This document shows, one piece after another, positions 52,664-61,442 of a DNA stretch of 64,000 nucleotides. Every line of letters starts with the position of its first letter. The first letter of the stretch is position 1. Source of the DNA: CALXOJ01 sp034120015 (GTDB lineage Bacteria > Spirochaetota > Spirochaetia > JAFGXN01); the NCBI GenBank assembly GCA_034120015.1, contig JAXEIF010000025.1, positions 106,327-170,326 of the forward strand, in the 5' to 3' direction. The position numbers and the translations under genes are program-made. The notes beneath the pieces were generated by a model. It searched no databases, had not been told where the DNA came from, and was given only the letters and a program-made list of their open reading frames with translations.

Positions 52664-53932
52664 ATGACAGTCGCCAAAGCCGCATTTTTCTTTTTTCTTT
52701 TGGCCGGAATGAGTTTACCTCTCCCCGGCGAAACCGAATGGGAGATAAGCCGTGCCCGCTCGCGGACGACCGTCTCCTTCAGCGATAGCGGAAACCGACT
52801 TTCCGTTGCGGTCGATGTCAACGGCCGGCAAAATCCGCTTTCGGCAGAGTGGAGTTTCTCTTCGTCCCTTTTCCGGGCCGGGGGACTGACACGCAGCGGT
52901 TTTGTTTCGTTTTTCGATAACCGTAATCTTTCTTCCGAGGGAAAACGAAACAGCGTCAGCGACACATGGAGTTCTTCACGTTCCTCTTCTCTGACAGGAA
53001 TCGGCGCCTTCGGATTCGGCGGTGTGGGAATCTATGCGGCCTGTCACAACGATTATCTGCTGAGCGGTCTTTCCCTGCGTCGGGAACTGACCGACAGGCT
53101 CTCCGTTGTCAGTGCCGCCGAATGGTGGGAAGGAGCTGCCCCGGCTCCGCAATCCGACTGGTTCTACAGCGAAACCGCCTCAAGGGAAAGTCGTCTTTTT
53201 AAAAGCATCCACGGATTACGGTTCAAACTGCGCTCCGGTCACGATGCGGCTGTCTATGCTTCGGCAACGGCAGGCAATATCAATCCCGCCGCAGCAGCTC
53301 TGCTGTTTGTCTACGAATACAAAAATCCGTTGAGAGAAGTTCTTTTAAAAACAGCCTGGTACGGCGACGGTTACCTTTTTAAAATTCAAAAGCCGTCCGA
53401 CCGTACGGCCGTTTTTTTTGTTTCATACCGGGAAAAATTCGAAAAAAAAGGACTGTTTCGCATTGATTACGGGTTCGACCTGCCGCCGGTTCCCGATTTG
53501 TACTATATTATACCGTTTGAAACTTTTGCAACGGTACGCGGAGAATACCGTACGGGCGGTTGGCGGCTGTCTGCCGAAAACCGTTTAACGCTGTCCGGCG
53601 ACAGAGAGGGCAACGGCACACTGAAAAACCGCACCGCTGCCGTTGTATCGTGGCAGGGAACCGCCTCCCGCACCGCGGTTGGAGTCACCGTCTCGGGGCG
53701 CTGCACCTACACCGCGGCGGCGTCCGTCGACTGGAAAACGGAAGCCCGCCTTCTGGTGATTTACCGCCGGCAGAGTTTTTCATTAACGGCTTCGGCAGAA
53801 AACGGTCCCGTTTACCGCCTCGGCGCCGAAACGGTTTTCCGTCTTCCGAAATGCGAAATCACCGTCACCCCGCAATGGGAACAGATGCAACACGGCGGCA
53901 GAAGCAGTTTGAAAGCGTCTGTCGGCATTTAA
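52664..53932 (+). CDS. Exported beta-barrel-like protein of unknown function
   Basis: 422 residues. A signal peptide (VAKAAFFFFLLAGMSLPLPGE) leads a Ser/Arg/Thr-rich sequence of alternating hydrophobic and polar residues with many short strands (LSVAVDVNG, FSLTASAEN, CEITVTPQWEQ), typical of an outer membrane barrel. No conserved motif is recognised. The ATG has only a weak ribosome site; a later ATG inside the signal is less likely. It is divergent from ackA and convergent with the next gene, 14 bases away. Confidence 0.68.
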   Translation: MTVAKAAFFFFLLAGMSLPLPGETEWEISRARSRTTVSFSDSGNRLSVAVDVNGRQNPLSAEWSFSSSLFRAGGLTRSGFVSFFDNRNLSSEGKRNSVSDTWSSSRSSSLTGIGAFGFGGVGIYAACHNDYLLSGLSLRRELTDRLSVVSAAEWWEGAAPAPQSDWFYSETASRESRLFKSIHGLRFKLRSGHDAAVYASATAGNINPAAAALLFVYEYKNPLREVLLKTAWYGDGYLFKIQKPSDRTAVFFVSYREKFEKKGLFRIDYGFDLPPVPDLYYIIPFETFATVRGEYRTGGWRLSAENRLTLSGDREGNGTLKNRTAAVVSWQGTASRTAVGVTVSGRCTYTAAASVDWKTEARLLVIYRRQSFSLTASAENGPVYRLGAETVFRLPKCEITVTPQWEQMQHGGRSSLKASVGI

Positions 53933-53946
53933 CGGATCTGCCGGAC

Positions 53947-54948
53947 TCAGCGGAACTTCCATTCCAAACCGACATCGAACTGAAAAGCAAACCGGTAACG
54001 GGCATGAGTTTCAATCAGCCATGTTCCCAACTTAACCGCCGCAAACGGTGACAGTGCCGGTACCTGTTTCAACGGCTTCTTATAGGAATAGGCGGCAAAA
54101 AGACCGACCCTGTACAAATCCTTATCGGACAGCATGTGTTCGATATTCGTATTGACAGCAAATGCCATACCCCACTCCCGAAGACTGTATCCCAATTTGA
54201 TATCATGATTAAAATACCAGTCTTCTCCTTTCACCACAATCGACTCTCTCGGCATATAGACGAACGCCTCTTTGTCGACACCGAACGCACGTATGTAATT
54301 GATATAAGGCGTATAAATCACGGCCAAAAGACCGGGACCGGCCGGTCCGCCCATTGTCAGAGCGGGAACCATTTGGAAAATTAAGGTATGACCGCCCACA
54401 TACTCCGGCTTGCGGTTCATGGGGTTGAGTCCCGTGAACGGCGGCAGGGCATGATCAAAAGTCTTTGTATCAGAATCCAACAGAGTCGGACGTCCCGGAT
54501 CGGCCAGACCGGCTTCGTAAGTCAATTTGGCCAGAAAGTTCAGTGCCGCCAACGGTTGAAAACGGACATAAGCCGAAGTGCGTGAAAAACTGCTGAATTC
54601 CTGCTCGATTCCGGCCTCAATATACGAATCGGCGAAAAAGAAGTTGTCCAGTTCCCTGAAAAGAGCCTTACGATAATAAAGCTGCCCCTGATAGACGGCG
54701 CCGAAGTGATTCCACCGTCCCAAAAAGTGATTGGAAAAATACCATCCTTCATCCGACTTATCCGTATAATCACGTGTCGGTCTGGCCTTTCGTTCAGTCT
54801 CTTTCTCCGTGCCGTCCGGCATTCCGGTCATCTCTCCCGTTACAGCCGTCGCCTCCCCGCTTTTGTCCGCCTCCGTCAAATCGGAATCCTGAGCCGGAAG
54901 CGCAAAAACACAACCCAAAAGCAGCAGTATAATCGGAATCTTCTTCAT
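53947..54948 (-). CDS. Outer membrane beta-barrel-like protein
   Basis: 333 residues with a signal peptide (MKKIPIILLLLGCVFALPAQ). A charged Glu/Lys/Thr linker (about 20-65) is followed by Tyr/Phe/Gly-rich amphipathic strands (AVYQGQLYYRKALF, SAYVRFQPLAALNFLAKLTYEAG, DIKLGYSLREWGMAFAVN), ending in FDVGLEWKFR with a terminal aromatic/charged strand typical of barrels. It is a candidate porin-like or surface protein with no family recognised. Its promoter region holds a long AT palindrome. Confidence 0.7.
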   Translation of the reverse strand: MKKIPIILLLLGCVFALPAQDSDLTEADKSGEATAVTGEMTGMPDGTEKETERKARPTRDYTDKSDEGWYFSNHFLGRWNHFGAVYQGQLYYRKALFRELDNFFFADSYIEAGIEQEFSSFSRTSAYVRFQPLAALNFLAKLTYEAGLADPGRPTLLDSDTKTFDHALPPFTGLNPMNRKPEYVGGHTLIFQMVPALTMGGPAGPGLLAVIYTPYINYIRAFGVDKEAFVYMPRESIVVKGEDWYFNHDIKLGYSLREWGMAFAVNTNIEHMLSDKDLYRVGLFAAYSYKKPLKQVPALSPFAAVKLGTWLIETHARYRFAFQFDVGLEWKFR

Positions 54949-54999
54949 AAAATATCCCTTTCGTTCGTAACCCGAAAATCAATTTTCCGCGGAAACAAA

Positions 55000-55035
55000 A
55001 TATTTATTATATAATATGTATTATATAATAAATAT
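55000..55035. repeat. Perfect 36-bp AT-only palindrome
   Basis: Seventeen-base arms of A/T only (55000-55016 and 55019-55035) around a central TG. It overlaps the -10 and predicted start of the downstream outer membrane gene and can form a cruciform or a 5' mRNA hairpin. Confidence 0.9.
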
Positions 55036-55060
55036 TATATGAAAAAAGAAGGGATGTCAA
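55032..55060 (-). promoter_or_regulatory. Promoter of the beta-barrel gene at 53947-54948
   Basis: -35 TTGACA (55055-55060), 17-base spacer, -10 TAATAT (55032-55037). The -10 overlaps the edge of the AT palindrome; a leader of about 75 bases follows. Confidence 0.6.
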
Positions 55061-55061
55061 C

Positions 55062-55087
55062 AAAAAAACCGGGCACACAGCCCGGTT
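55062..55087 (-). terminator. Terminator after the PepSY-like gene
   Basis: Stem AACCGGGC/GCCCGGTT (55067-55074 with 55080-55087), five-base loop, then a T run on the minus strand. Confidence 0.88.
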
Positions 55088-55110
55088 CCGTACGATAAGA
55101 TGTCGGCATC

Positions 55111-55533
55111 TCAGTCATCGAATTTCTGACCGACCAGTTTTCCTTTTTCGTTGAAATAAAGTTCCATCCGGTTCTGAAGCTTGACTTCGTAGCCGCGGTA
55201 CTCTTTTTCAATCTTGACAACGGGAACATCCGGAAACTTTTTGGCAATTTCTGCCGCTATTTTTTCGGGTACGGCAGCAGCGGGAACGCCGGCCATACAT
55301 TCGATCTGTTTCCAGTCACCCGTTTTGCGGAAATCGATTTCGGCGCCGTTCGACAGAGCCACTTCGTAACTGTCCCAATCGGCCTCGGCAAACGTAACCG
55401 TTGCATCGGGATACCATGTTTTTACCGCTGTCTGAATTTCGGACGGCAGTGTCGCCGGATCAACGACCTGGTCGGCAAAAGCCGCCGCACTCAAAACCAT
55501 CATTGCACACAGGAAAATAAAATTTCTTTTCAT
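55111..55533 (-). CDS. PepSY-like periplasmic protein (copy 1)
   Basis: 140 residues from the ATG at 55533 (GGAGG upstream; the frame is open to 55560). Signal peptide MKRNFIFLCAMMVLSAAAFA. The mature part holds two copies of a PepSY-like unit: VTFAEADWDSYEVALSNGAEIDFRKTG and VVKIEKEYRGYEVKLQNRMELYFNEKG. This matches the PepSY_like (DUF2874) family of small periplasmic proteins of unknown role. It is a tandem paralogue of the next gene, about half the residues being the same by eye. Confidence 0.82.
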   Translation of the reverse strand: MKRNFIFLCAMMVLSAAAFADQVVDPATLPSEIQTAVKTWYPDATVTFAEADWDSYEVALSNGAEIDFRKTGDWKQIECMAGVPAAAVPEKIAAEIAKKFPDVPVVKIEKEYRGYEVKLQNRMELYFNEKGKLVGQKFDD

Positions 55534-55631
55534 AAAAATAACCTCCGAAAATAAAATCATTTTATAACTTCGGGATCGTCTTTCCGGAAACCTGCAGTAT
55601 CACCGGATCGAAAAGTCCCGCCGTTAACCTT

Positions 55632-56060
55632 TCAGTCATCGTATTTCTGACCGGTCAGACGTCCGTCTTTGGTGAAATACATTTCCATTCCGTTATTCAG
55701 CTTTACCTCATACCCGCGAAACTGTCTTTCGATTTTAACAACAGCCGCTTCGGGCCACGCGTTTCGGACAGCCTCAAAGACACCGTCGGGAAGTGCCGTT
55801 TCGGGCAGTCCGTTGACGGACGACATTTCTTCCCAATTCCTCGTCAAAGAGAAATCAATCGCGGCTCCGCCGGAAAGATAAACTTCGTAACGTCCCCAGT
55901 CCGATTCGGCCATGGTAATCGTTTCTCCGGGAAACCATTCCGTTACGGATTCGACAATCGAAGACGGCAACTTTAACGGGTCAACAATTCTGTCCGCAAA
56001 TGCAGCCGTTCCGGCACACAGGATCAGACAACAGACCATCACTGATTTTTTTCTGCTCAT
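55632..56060 (-). CDS. PepSY-like periplasmic protein (copy 2)
   Basis: 142 residues from the ATG at 56060 (GGAGG upstream; frame open to 56117). Signal peptide MSRKKSVMVCCLILCAGTAAFA. The same two-unit layout as copy 1: ITMAESDWGRYEVYLSGGAAIDF and VVKIERQFRGYEVKLNNGMEMYFTKDG, ending GQKYDD against GQKFDD. The shared start (ADxxVDPxxLPSxI) and end show recent tandem duplication. About 100 bases separate the copies and contain an imperfect inverted repeat. Confidence 0.82.
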   Translation of the reverse strand: MSRKKSVMVCCLILCAGTAAFADRIVDPLKLPSSIVESVTEWFPGETITMAESDWGRYEVYLSGGAAIDFSLTRNWEEMSSVNGLPETALPDGVFEAVRNAWPEAAVVKIERQFRGYEVKLNNGMEMYFTKDGRLTGQKYDD

Positions 56061-56197
56061 CGGCAGCCTCCGTTCTTTTGATGATTCAATAGTAATGCTC
56101 CGCCCGGAATTCGTCAATAGAGATTAATAAAAGGTAATTATCATTTAATCTGCGTTTCATTTTCGGAGAAAATATTCGCGAAAAATATCTCCGAATG

Positions 56198-57874
56198 CTA
56201 CCGTTTTCCCGTGATCAGACTTTTAAACCGCTCTTTCTGTGACAATCTCTTTTCTACCGAAACCGGACGACCCTCTTCATCGAGACCCGTGTAATAGGCG
56301 CAGGTCGCCCAGGTCGAAGGTGTCGGGGTAAAAATCTGAACCTGTTCCGGATAAAAATCCAACTCTTTACGGATAAAACGGCGCGTTTCATCGACCTCTT
56401 TCTGCGTTTCACCCGGATGTGCCGCCATGAAATAACAGCTGATATACTGGTTTTTTCCCGCTTCGCGGCACGACTGACGGTAAAGTGTACAAAAACGGAG
56501 AAACGAATCGTTGCGCGGCTTCTTCATTTGCGCCAGCACCGCGGGGCTGCCGCTTTCCGGCGCCAGTTTCAGCTGCCCGGAAACGTGGTGCTGCGCCAGC
56601 GTCCGAATATAAGCGCCGCCGAAACGGCTGTCGGCCGCCGTCAAATCGGGCCGGATACCGGAAGCCGCAAAGACTTTCCGGATTCCCGGTTTTCGGCGCA
56701 CCGTTTCCAGCAGTTTCAAAAGCGGCTCGTGTGTGATTTGAAGCGACGGACACGGGTGCGGATAGAGGCACCGTTTGCGGGTGCAGGCACCGTTCTTTTC
56801 CGCCTTCGGACAGATGATGCCGTACATATTGGCCGTCGGACCGCCGATATCGGTAATGATGCCTTTAAAATCGGGCAGACGAAGAATCTCATCGATTTCC
56901 TTTTCAATCGAAGCCAAACTGCGGGAAATCACACGCCGTCCCTGATGAACCGCTATCGCGCAAAACGAACAGCCGCCGAAACAGCCGCGGTGGCTCATCA
57001 TGGAAAAACGAATCGTATCGACCGCCCTCACATTCCCTTTAATTTTCGGTGTTACGGTCCGTTCGAAAGAGAGATCGCACGCTTCGTCAAGCATCTGCTG
57101 CGTCCAAAAAAGCGGTTGATTCTGAACCAGCCAGCGGTCGCCGCACTTCTGCGCCAGCTGCCGTCCGGACGGCGCTTCGCTGTTATCCGAAAAAAGCCGA
57201 AACATCCGGTGAAAAGCGCTTTTATCGGAAGTGACCTCCTCGAACGAAGGCAGCTCCAGAGCCTCATCCGGTTTCTCTCCCGACAGGTAACAGAGCCCGT
57301 CGAGCGAACGCACATCCCGCCCTTCGTTCAACCGCCGTGCCAGTTCGCAAACCGTGTACTCGCCCATGCCGTAAACCAGGTAATCGGCTTTGGCATCGAA
57401 CAGCAGCGGCCGACGAACCTTATCGGTTTTAAAATCGTAATGGGCAATCCGCCGCAAACTGGCCTCGACCCCGCCGAGAACAATCGGTTGGGTCTGTTTA
57501 AAATAACGGCGGATCAGCCCCGTATAGACAATCGATGCCCGGTCGGGACGGCGGTTATTTACGCCGCCGGGAGTAAAATCGCACTGCCGGCGCGGTTTTC
57601 CGGACGCGGTGTAATTGGCCACCATCGAATCGACACAACCGGCACTGATACCCCAAAACAGCCGCGGTTCCCCCAACGCGGTAATATCGGCGCCGTCATC
57701 GACCGACGGCTGACTGATCACCGCCACACGGAACCCGTGCTTCATCAGATATTTGCCGATAACGGCCACTCCCGAAAACGGGCTGTCGATATAGGCATCG
57801 CCGCTGACCAGAATCACATCGGGACGCTCCCACCCCAGCCGACTGATCTCTTCTCTGCTGACCGGTAAAAACAT
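56198..57874 (-). CDS. YgiQ-family radical SAM protein (UPF0313)
   Basis: 558 residues. The N-terminus (DVILVSGDAYIDSPFSGVAVIGKYL) and GGVEASLRRIAHYD are typical of YgiQ. The radical SAM cluster is CFGGCSFCAIAVHQGR (CxxxCxxC). A later cysteine-rich stretch, CTRKRCLYPHPCPSL, is also family-like. It is shorter than enterobacterial YgiQ and appears to lack the C-terminal extension. The reaction is unknown. It is 22 bases after ribBA and may be read through from the riboflavin operon. Confidence 0.9.
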   Translation of the reverse strand: MFLPVSREEISRLGWERPDVILVSGDAYIDSPFSGVAVIGKYLMKHGFRVAVISQPSVDDGADITALGEPRLFWGISAGCVDSMVANYTASGKPRRQCDFTPGGVNNRRPDRASIVYTGLIRRYFKQTQPIVLGGVEASLRRIAHYDFKTDKVRRPLLFDAKADYLVYGMGEYTVCELARRLNEGRDVRSLDGLCYLSGEKPDEALELPSFEEVTSDKSAFHRMFRLFSDNSEAPSGRQLAQKCGDRWLVQNQPLFWTQQMLDEACDLSFERTVTPKIKGNVRAVDTIRFSMMSHRGCFGGCSFCAIAVHQGRRVISRSLASIEKEIDEILRLPDFKGIITDIGGPTANMYGIICPKAEKNGACTRKRCLYPHPCPSLQITHEPLLKLLETVRRKPGIRKVFAASGIRPDLTAADSRFGGAYIRTLAQHHVSGQLKLAPESGSPAVLAQMKKPRNDSFLRFCTLYRQSCREAGKNQYISCYFMAAHPGETQKEVDETRRFIRKELDFYPEQVQIFTPTPSTWATCAYYTGLDEEGRPVSVEKRLSQKERFKSLITGKR

Positions 57875-57896
57875 ATCCGTTCCGCCTCGGACCGCC

Positions 57897-59090
57897 TTAC
57901 AACGGCAGAGAATGTCCCATCCGGCTGTTTTTGGTTTCCAGATAACGGCGGTTTTCCTCCGTCACGACTGCGGGATGATGAATCGTTTCGATGACTTCGA
58001 TTCCGCCGTCCCGCAAAGCCTTCTCTTTCTCCGGATTATTGGTAATCAGCCGTACCGATTTGACGCCCAACGATTTTAAAATCCACAAAGCAGGCGAATA
58101 ATCGCGCTCGTCCTCGCGGAACCCGAGTTTCAGATTGGCATCGACCGTATCCAGTCCTTCGTCCTGAAGAACGTACGCTTTCAGTTTACTGACAAGACCG
58201 ATACCGCGGCCTTCCTGCCGCAGATAGACAATCACACCGCAGCCTTCCGTTTCTATGGCTTCCATGGCCCGATGCAGCTGGGATCCGCAGTCGCAACGTC
58301 GGGAAGCCAGCAGATCGCCGGTCAGACATTCGGAATGAATCCGAACCAGAACATTTTCTCCGTCTCCGACAGAGCCTCTGACAAGCGCAAAATGGTCTTT
58401 GGTGTCCCACGGTGTGTGGTAAATGATCATACGGAAACGTCCGTAAGCGGTCGGCAAATCGGCAGACGCCTCTTCGGTGACAAAAACTTCGGTGCGGCGG
58501 CGGTAAGCGATCAAATCGGCGACCGTACCGATTTTCACCCGGTGCCGGGCGGCCCACTGTTCGAGCTGCGGCAGCCGCGCCATCGTTCCGTCATCGTTCA
58601 GGATTTCGCAGATCACCGCTGCCGGCTGCAGTCCGCAAATGCGGGTCAGATCGACAGCCGCCTCGGTGTGCCCCGGCCGCTCGAGAACGCCGCCCGGCCG
58701 CGCCGCCAGCGGAAACAGGTGGCCGGGTTTGCGGAAATCGGCACCCGTTTTGGACGGATCGGCCAGCCACCGCAGCGTATTGAGGCGATCCGAAACCGAA
58801 ATCCCGGTTGTTGTACAGCCGAATCCGTCAACCGATACGGTAAAGGCAGTCGAAAAGGCGTCGTTGTTTTCTTTCTCCATTTGACGCAGCCCCAGCGCTT
58901 CGGCGCGCGCGGCCGACAGCGGGGCGCACATCAGCCCGCGGCATTCACTCACCATCAGATTGACGGTCGCATAATCGACACTTTCGGCGGCCGCAATCAG
59001 ATCGCCTTCGTTTTCCCGATTCTCGTCATCGACAATCACGACCGGTTTGCCGAGGCGGAAATCTTCGATAATTTCTTCTATTGTGTTCAT
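57897..59090 (-). CDS. ribBA: Bifunctional DHBP synthase / GTP cyclohydrolase II (RibBA)
   Basis: 397 residues. The RibB part (about 1-200) has VIVDDENRENEGDLI and RPGHTEAAVDLTRICG; the RibA part (about 205-397) has the zinc-binding VRIHSECLTGDLLASRRCDCGSQL and YLRQEGRGIGLVSKLKAY. It supplies both branches of riboflavin synthesis: dihydroxybutanone phosphate from ribulose-5-P and the pyrimidine from GTP. It starts four bases after ribE, with GGAG before the ATG. Confidence 0.97.
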   Translation of the reverse strand: MNTIEEIIEDFRLGKPVVIVDDENRENEGDLIAAAESVDYATVNLMVSECRGLMCAPLSAARAEALGLRQMEKENNDAFSTAFTVSVDGFGCTTTGISVSDRLNTLRWLADPSKTGADFRKPGHLFPLAARPGGVLERPGHTEAAVDLTRICGLQPAAVICEILNDDGTMARLPQLEQWAARHRVKIGTVADLIAYRRRTEVFVTEEASADLPTAYGRFRMIIYHTPWDTKDHFALVRGSVGDGENVLVRIHSECLTGDLLASRRCDCGSQLHRAMEAIETEGCGVIVYLRQEGRGIGLVSKLKAYVLQDEGLDTVDANLKLGFREDERDYSPALWILKSLGVKSVRLITNNPEKEKALRDGGIEVIETIHHPAVVTEENRRYLETKNSRMGHSLPL

Positions 59091-59094
59091 TTTA

Positions 59095-59775
59095 TCAGCT
59101 CCAAAATCCGTTTTCTTTCAGTAAATCTTTACTCACGCTGCCGGCCTGTCTCTCCGATTCCGAACGGCGTCCGTGACCGGTACCGTCGGAATGCGCCAGC
59201 AGTTTTTCCGTATATTTGGCCAGAATATCGGTTTCGATATTCACCCGATCACCCGGCTTCTGACGGCCGAGCCGTACGGCTTCGAGGGTATGGGGAATAA
59301 GCGAGACGGAAAAGCGCCCCGGCTCTTCATCGGTCACCGTCAGACTGGCGCCGTCGACGGTAATCCGCCCTTTTTTTACGATATAACGGCTTAACTGCTC
59401 CGGAACCGAAACGGTAACCCGTCTGGCAAAACCGTCCTCTTTCACGGAAAGAATCGTTCCGACCGCTTCGACATCGCCCAGCACCAGATGACCGCCGAGA
59501 GGCGTCTGCAGAGTCAGCGACTTTTCGAGATTGACGGCATCACCGGTTCTCAAATCGGCCAGCGTCGAATGACTCACCGTTTCGTTCATCACATCGGCGC
59601 AAAAGGTACCGCTTCCCAGCGCCGTCACCGTCAGACAGACGCCGTTAACGGCAATGCTGTCGCCGATTTGCGCCTTTTCGATGACAACGCAAGCGGAAAT
59701 CTCCAGCCGCACTCCGCCGCTCTCTTTACGAATCGAACGAACCGTTCCCATTTCTTCAATTAAACCGGTAAACAT
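59095..59775 (-). CDS. ribE: Riboflavin synthase alpha subunit
   Basis: 226 residues from the ATG at 59775, which starts the canonical MFTGLIEEMGTV and overlaps the ribD stop (TGATG); the frame is open further upstream inside ribD. It has the internal duplication of the family, with MNETVSHSTLADL and GxVNLEKSLxL repeats (AVNLEKSLTLQTPLGGHLVLG; RVNIETDILAKY). It dismutates two lumazines to riboflavin. The C-terminal ~20 residues are Arg/Ser-rich and probably disordered. Confidence 0.94.
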   Translation of the reverse strand: MFTGLIEEMGTVRSIRKESGGVRLEISACVVIEKAQIGDSIAVNGVCLTVTALGSGTFCADVMNETVSHSTLADLRTGDAVNLEKSLTLQTPLGGHLVLGDVEAVGTILSVKEDGFARRVTVSVPEQLSRYIVKKGRITVDGASLTVTDEEPGRFSVSLIPHTLEAVRLGRQKPGDRVNIETDILAKYTEKLLAHSDGTGHGRRSESERQAGSVSKDLLKENGFWS

Positions 59776-60935
59776 CACCACATCCTTTTGTAAAAACGGT
59801 ACGATACCTGCCCGTCGTAGACGACCGGCTCGGCGTTCGGCAGCTGCCAACCGTCGGCCACGGCCGCCGGCGCAAAACCGTCGAGAAGCGGCACCGCGTC
59901 GCGGTCGCCCAACAGTTTCGGCGCGACAAAAATCTCGCCGGCATCAAACGCATCGGCCGCCGCCAGCCACGAAAAAACCCCTCCGCCGCCTTCGACCATC
60001 ACCGAATCGAATCCCCAGGCAGCCGCCGCTTCGCCCAAAGCCGCCGCCGGCAGACGAAACGGGGCGCCCGCCGCGCGGTCGGCGCCCGCGGCGGTAATGC
60101 GGACTCCGGCCGTCTCAAGACGGCGCACTTTTTGGGGGTCGGCCGCGGCCGCTTCGGCGGTGGTCAGCAGGAAACTGCGTCCGTCGCCGGCGTTTTGCAC
60201 AAACCGCAGCCGTTCCGGAATCGACAGAGTGCCGTCGATGACAATGCGCGCCGGCTGATGATCTTCTTCGCCGGGGGCATCGCCGCCGTCGAAACCGCTT
60301 TTCAGGCGGCAGTCGAGTCGGGGATCGTCGGCCGCCGCCGTTGCGGCGCCGACCGCCACCGCGGCAAAAGTCCCGCGCAGGCGGTGAACCCGTTTGCGGG
60401 CCGCCTCATTGGAAATCCACTGCGACTGTCCCGTTCGCGTTGCCAGCTTGCCGTCAAGCGTCACCGCCGCCTTAAAAAAAAGATACGGAGAGCCGCCTGA
60501 GGCCCGTTTGAGGAAAGGCTGGTTGAGCGAGCGGGCTTCCTGTTCGAAAAGGCCGCATTCGACCTCGATACCGGCCTGACGCAGCCGTTCGAAGCCGCGC
60601 CCCGCGACAGCCGGGAAGGGATCTTTCATGGCCGCAACGCACCGCGCCACACCGGCGGCAACAACCGCATCGGCACACGGCGGCGTTTTCCCCGTATGCG
60701 CACACGGCTCCAGAGTGACGTACAATGTCGCCCCCGCCGCTTCGCCGCCGGCCGCCCGCAACGCATGCACTTCGGCGTGCGGACCTCCGAACGCTTTGTG
60801 CCACCCTTCTCCGATAATGCGGCCGTTCTTCACCAGAACCGCTCCCACCATCGGATTGGGATTGACAAACCCGGCACCCCGCCCGGCCAGCTCCAGCGCC
60901 CGCCTCATAAACCGGCGGTCGTCCTCACCGTTCAT
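59775..60935 (-). CDS. ribD: Riboflavin biosynthesis deaminase/reductase (RibD)
   Basis: 386 residues from the ATG at 60935, which overlaps the ribH stop (ATGA) and begins the typical DDRRFMRRALELAGRGAG; the frame is open upstream in ribH. The deaminase domain (about 1-145) has the zinc site GGPHAEVHAL and PCAHTGKTPPCADAVV. The reductase domain (about 150-386) starts PYLFFKAAVTLDGKLAT and includes SVMVEGGGGVFSW. It is locally very GC-rich and Ala-rich compared with its neighbours. It carries out steps two and three of the pathway. Confidence 0.95.
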   Translation of the reverse strand: MNGEDDRRFMRRALELAGRGAGFVNPNPMVGAVLVKNGRIIGEGWHKAFGGPHAEVHALRAAGGEAAGATLYVTLEPCAHTGKTPPCADAVVAAGVARCVAAMKDPFPAVAGRGFERLRQAGIEVECGLFEQEARSLNQPFLKRASGGSPYLFFKAAVTLDGKLATRTGQSQWISNEAARKRVHRLRGTFAAVAVGAATAAADDPRLDCRLKSGFDGGDAPGEEDHQPARIVIDGTLSIPERLRFVQNAGDGRSFLLTTAEAAAADPQKVRRLETAGVRITAAGADRAAGAPFRLPAAALGEAAAAWGFDSVMVEGGGGVFSWLAAADAFDAGEIFVAPKLLGDRDAVPLLDGFAPAAVADGWQLPNAEPVVYDGQVSYRFYKRMW

Positions 60936-61393
60936 TTCAACGCATCCAGCAAATTCACCATTTCGAGAGCCGACACCGCCGCATCGAAACCTTTGTTTCC
61001 GGCTTTTGTTCCGGCCCGTTCGACCGCTTCGCCGATGGAGTTGGTGGTCAGTACACCGAAAATCACCGGCAGTCCGCATTTCAATCCGACCGAGGCGACC
61101 CCTTTGGAGACTTCGGCACACACGTAATCAAAATGGGGTGTCGCCCCGCGAATCACCGCCCCGAGTGTAATCACCGCATCATACCGTCCGCTTTCGGCCG
61201 CCTTCAACGCCGCCAAAGGAATTTCGAACGCTCCCGGCACCCAAATCACATCTATATCGCTTTCGGCGGTCTCGTGGCGCAAAAGCGCATCTTTTGCTCC
61301 GCCCAGCAGTTTGGTCACAATAAACTCGTTAAAGCGGGCACACACCAGCGCAAACCGCTTCCCTTTTCCCGAATAAACACCCTCGTATACCAT
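60932..61393 (-). CDS. ribH: 6,7-dimethyl-8-ribityllumazine synthase
   Basis: 153 residues, the standard length. The signatures VCARFNEFIVTKLLGGA, VWVPGAFEIPLAA (here IWVPGAFEIP), VITLGAVIRGATPHFDYVC and KAGNKGFDAAVSALEM are all present. It condenses dihydroxybutanone phosphate with the pyrimidine to lumazine. It is the first gene of ribH-ribD-ribE-ribBA and lies immediately after the FMN riboswitch terminator. GGAGG is before the ATG. Confidence 0.96.
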   Translation of the reverse strand: MVYEGVYSGKGKRFALVCARFNEFIVTKLLGGAKDALLRHETAESDIDVIWVPGAFEIPLAALKAAESGRYDAVITLGAVIRGATPHFDYVCAEVSKGVASVGLKCGLPVIFGVLTTNSIGEAVERAGTKAGNKGFDAAVSALEMVNLLDALK

Positions 61394-61404
61394 ACGGCCT
61401 CCTC

Positions 61405-61432
61405 AAAAAAAAAGAAACCCTCTTCGGGTTTC
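61405..61432 (-). terminator. FMN riboswitch intrinsic terminator
   Basis: Stem GAAACCC/GGGTTTC (61414-61420 with 61426-61432), five-base loop, then nine T on the minus strand. It lies between the aptamer and the ribH ribosome site and is the likely off-switch. Confidence 0.88.
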
Positions 61433-61442
61433 CTGTTCTTCT

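Noticed and set aside
56417..57868. 483-residue plus-strand open frame
   Set aside because: Antisense to the well-supported radical SAM gene; caused by codon bias of that gene.
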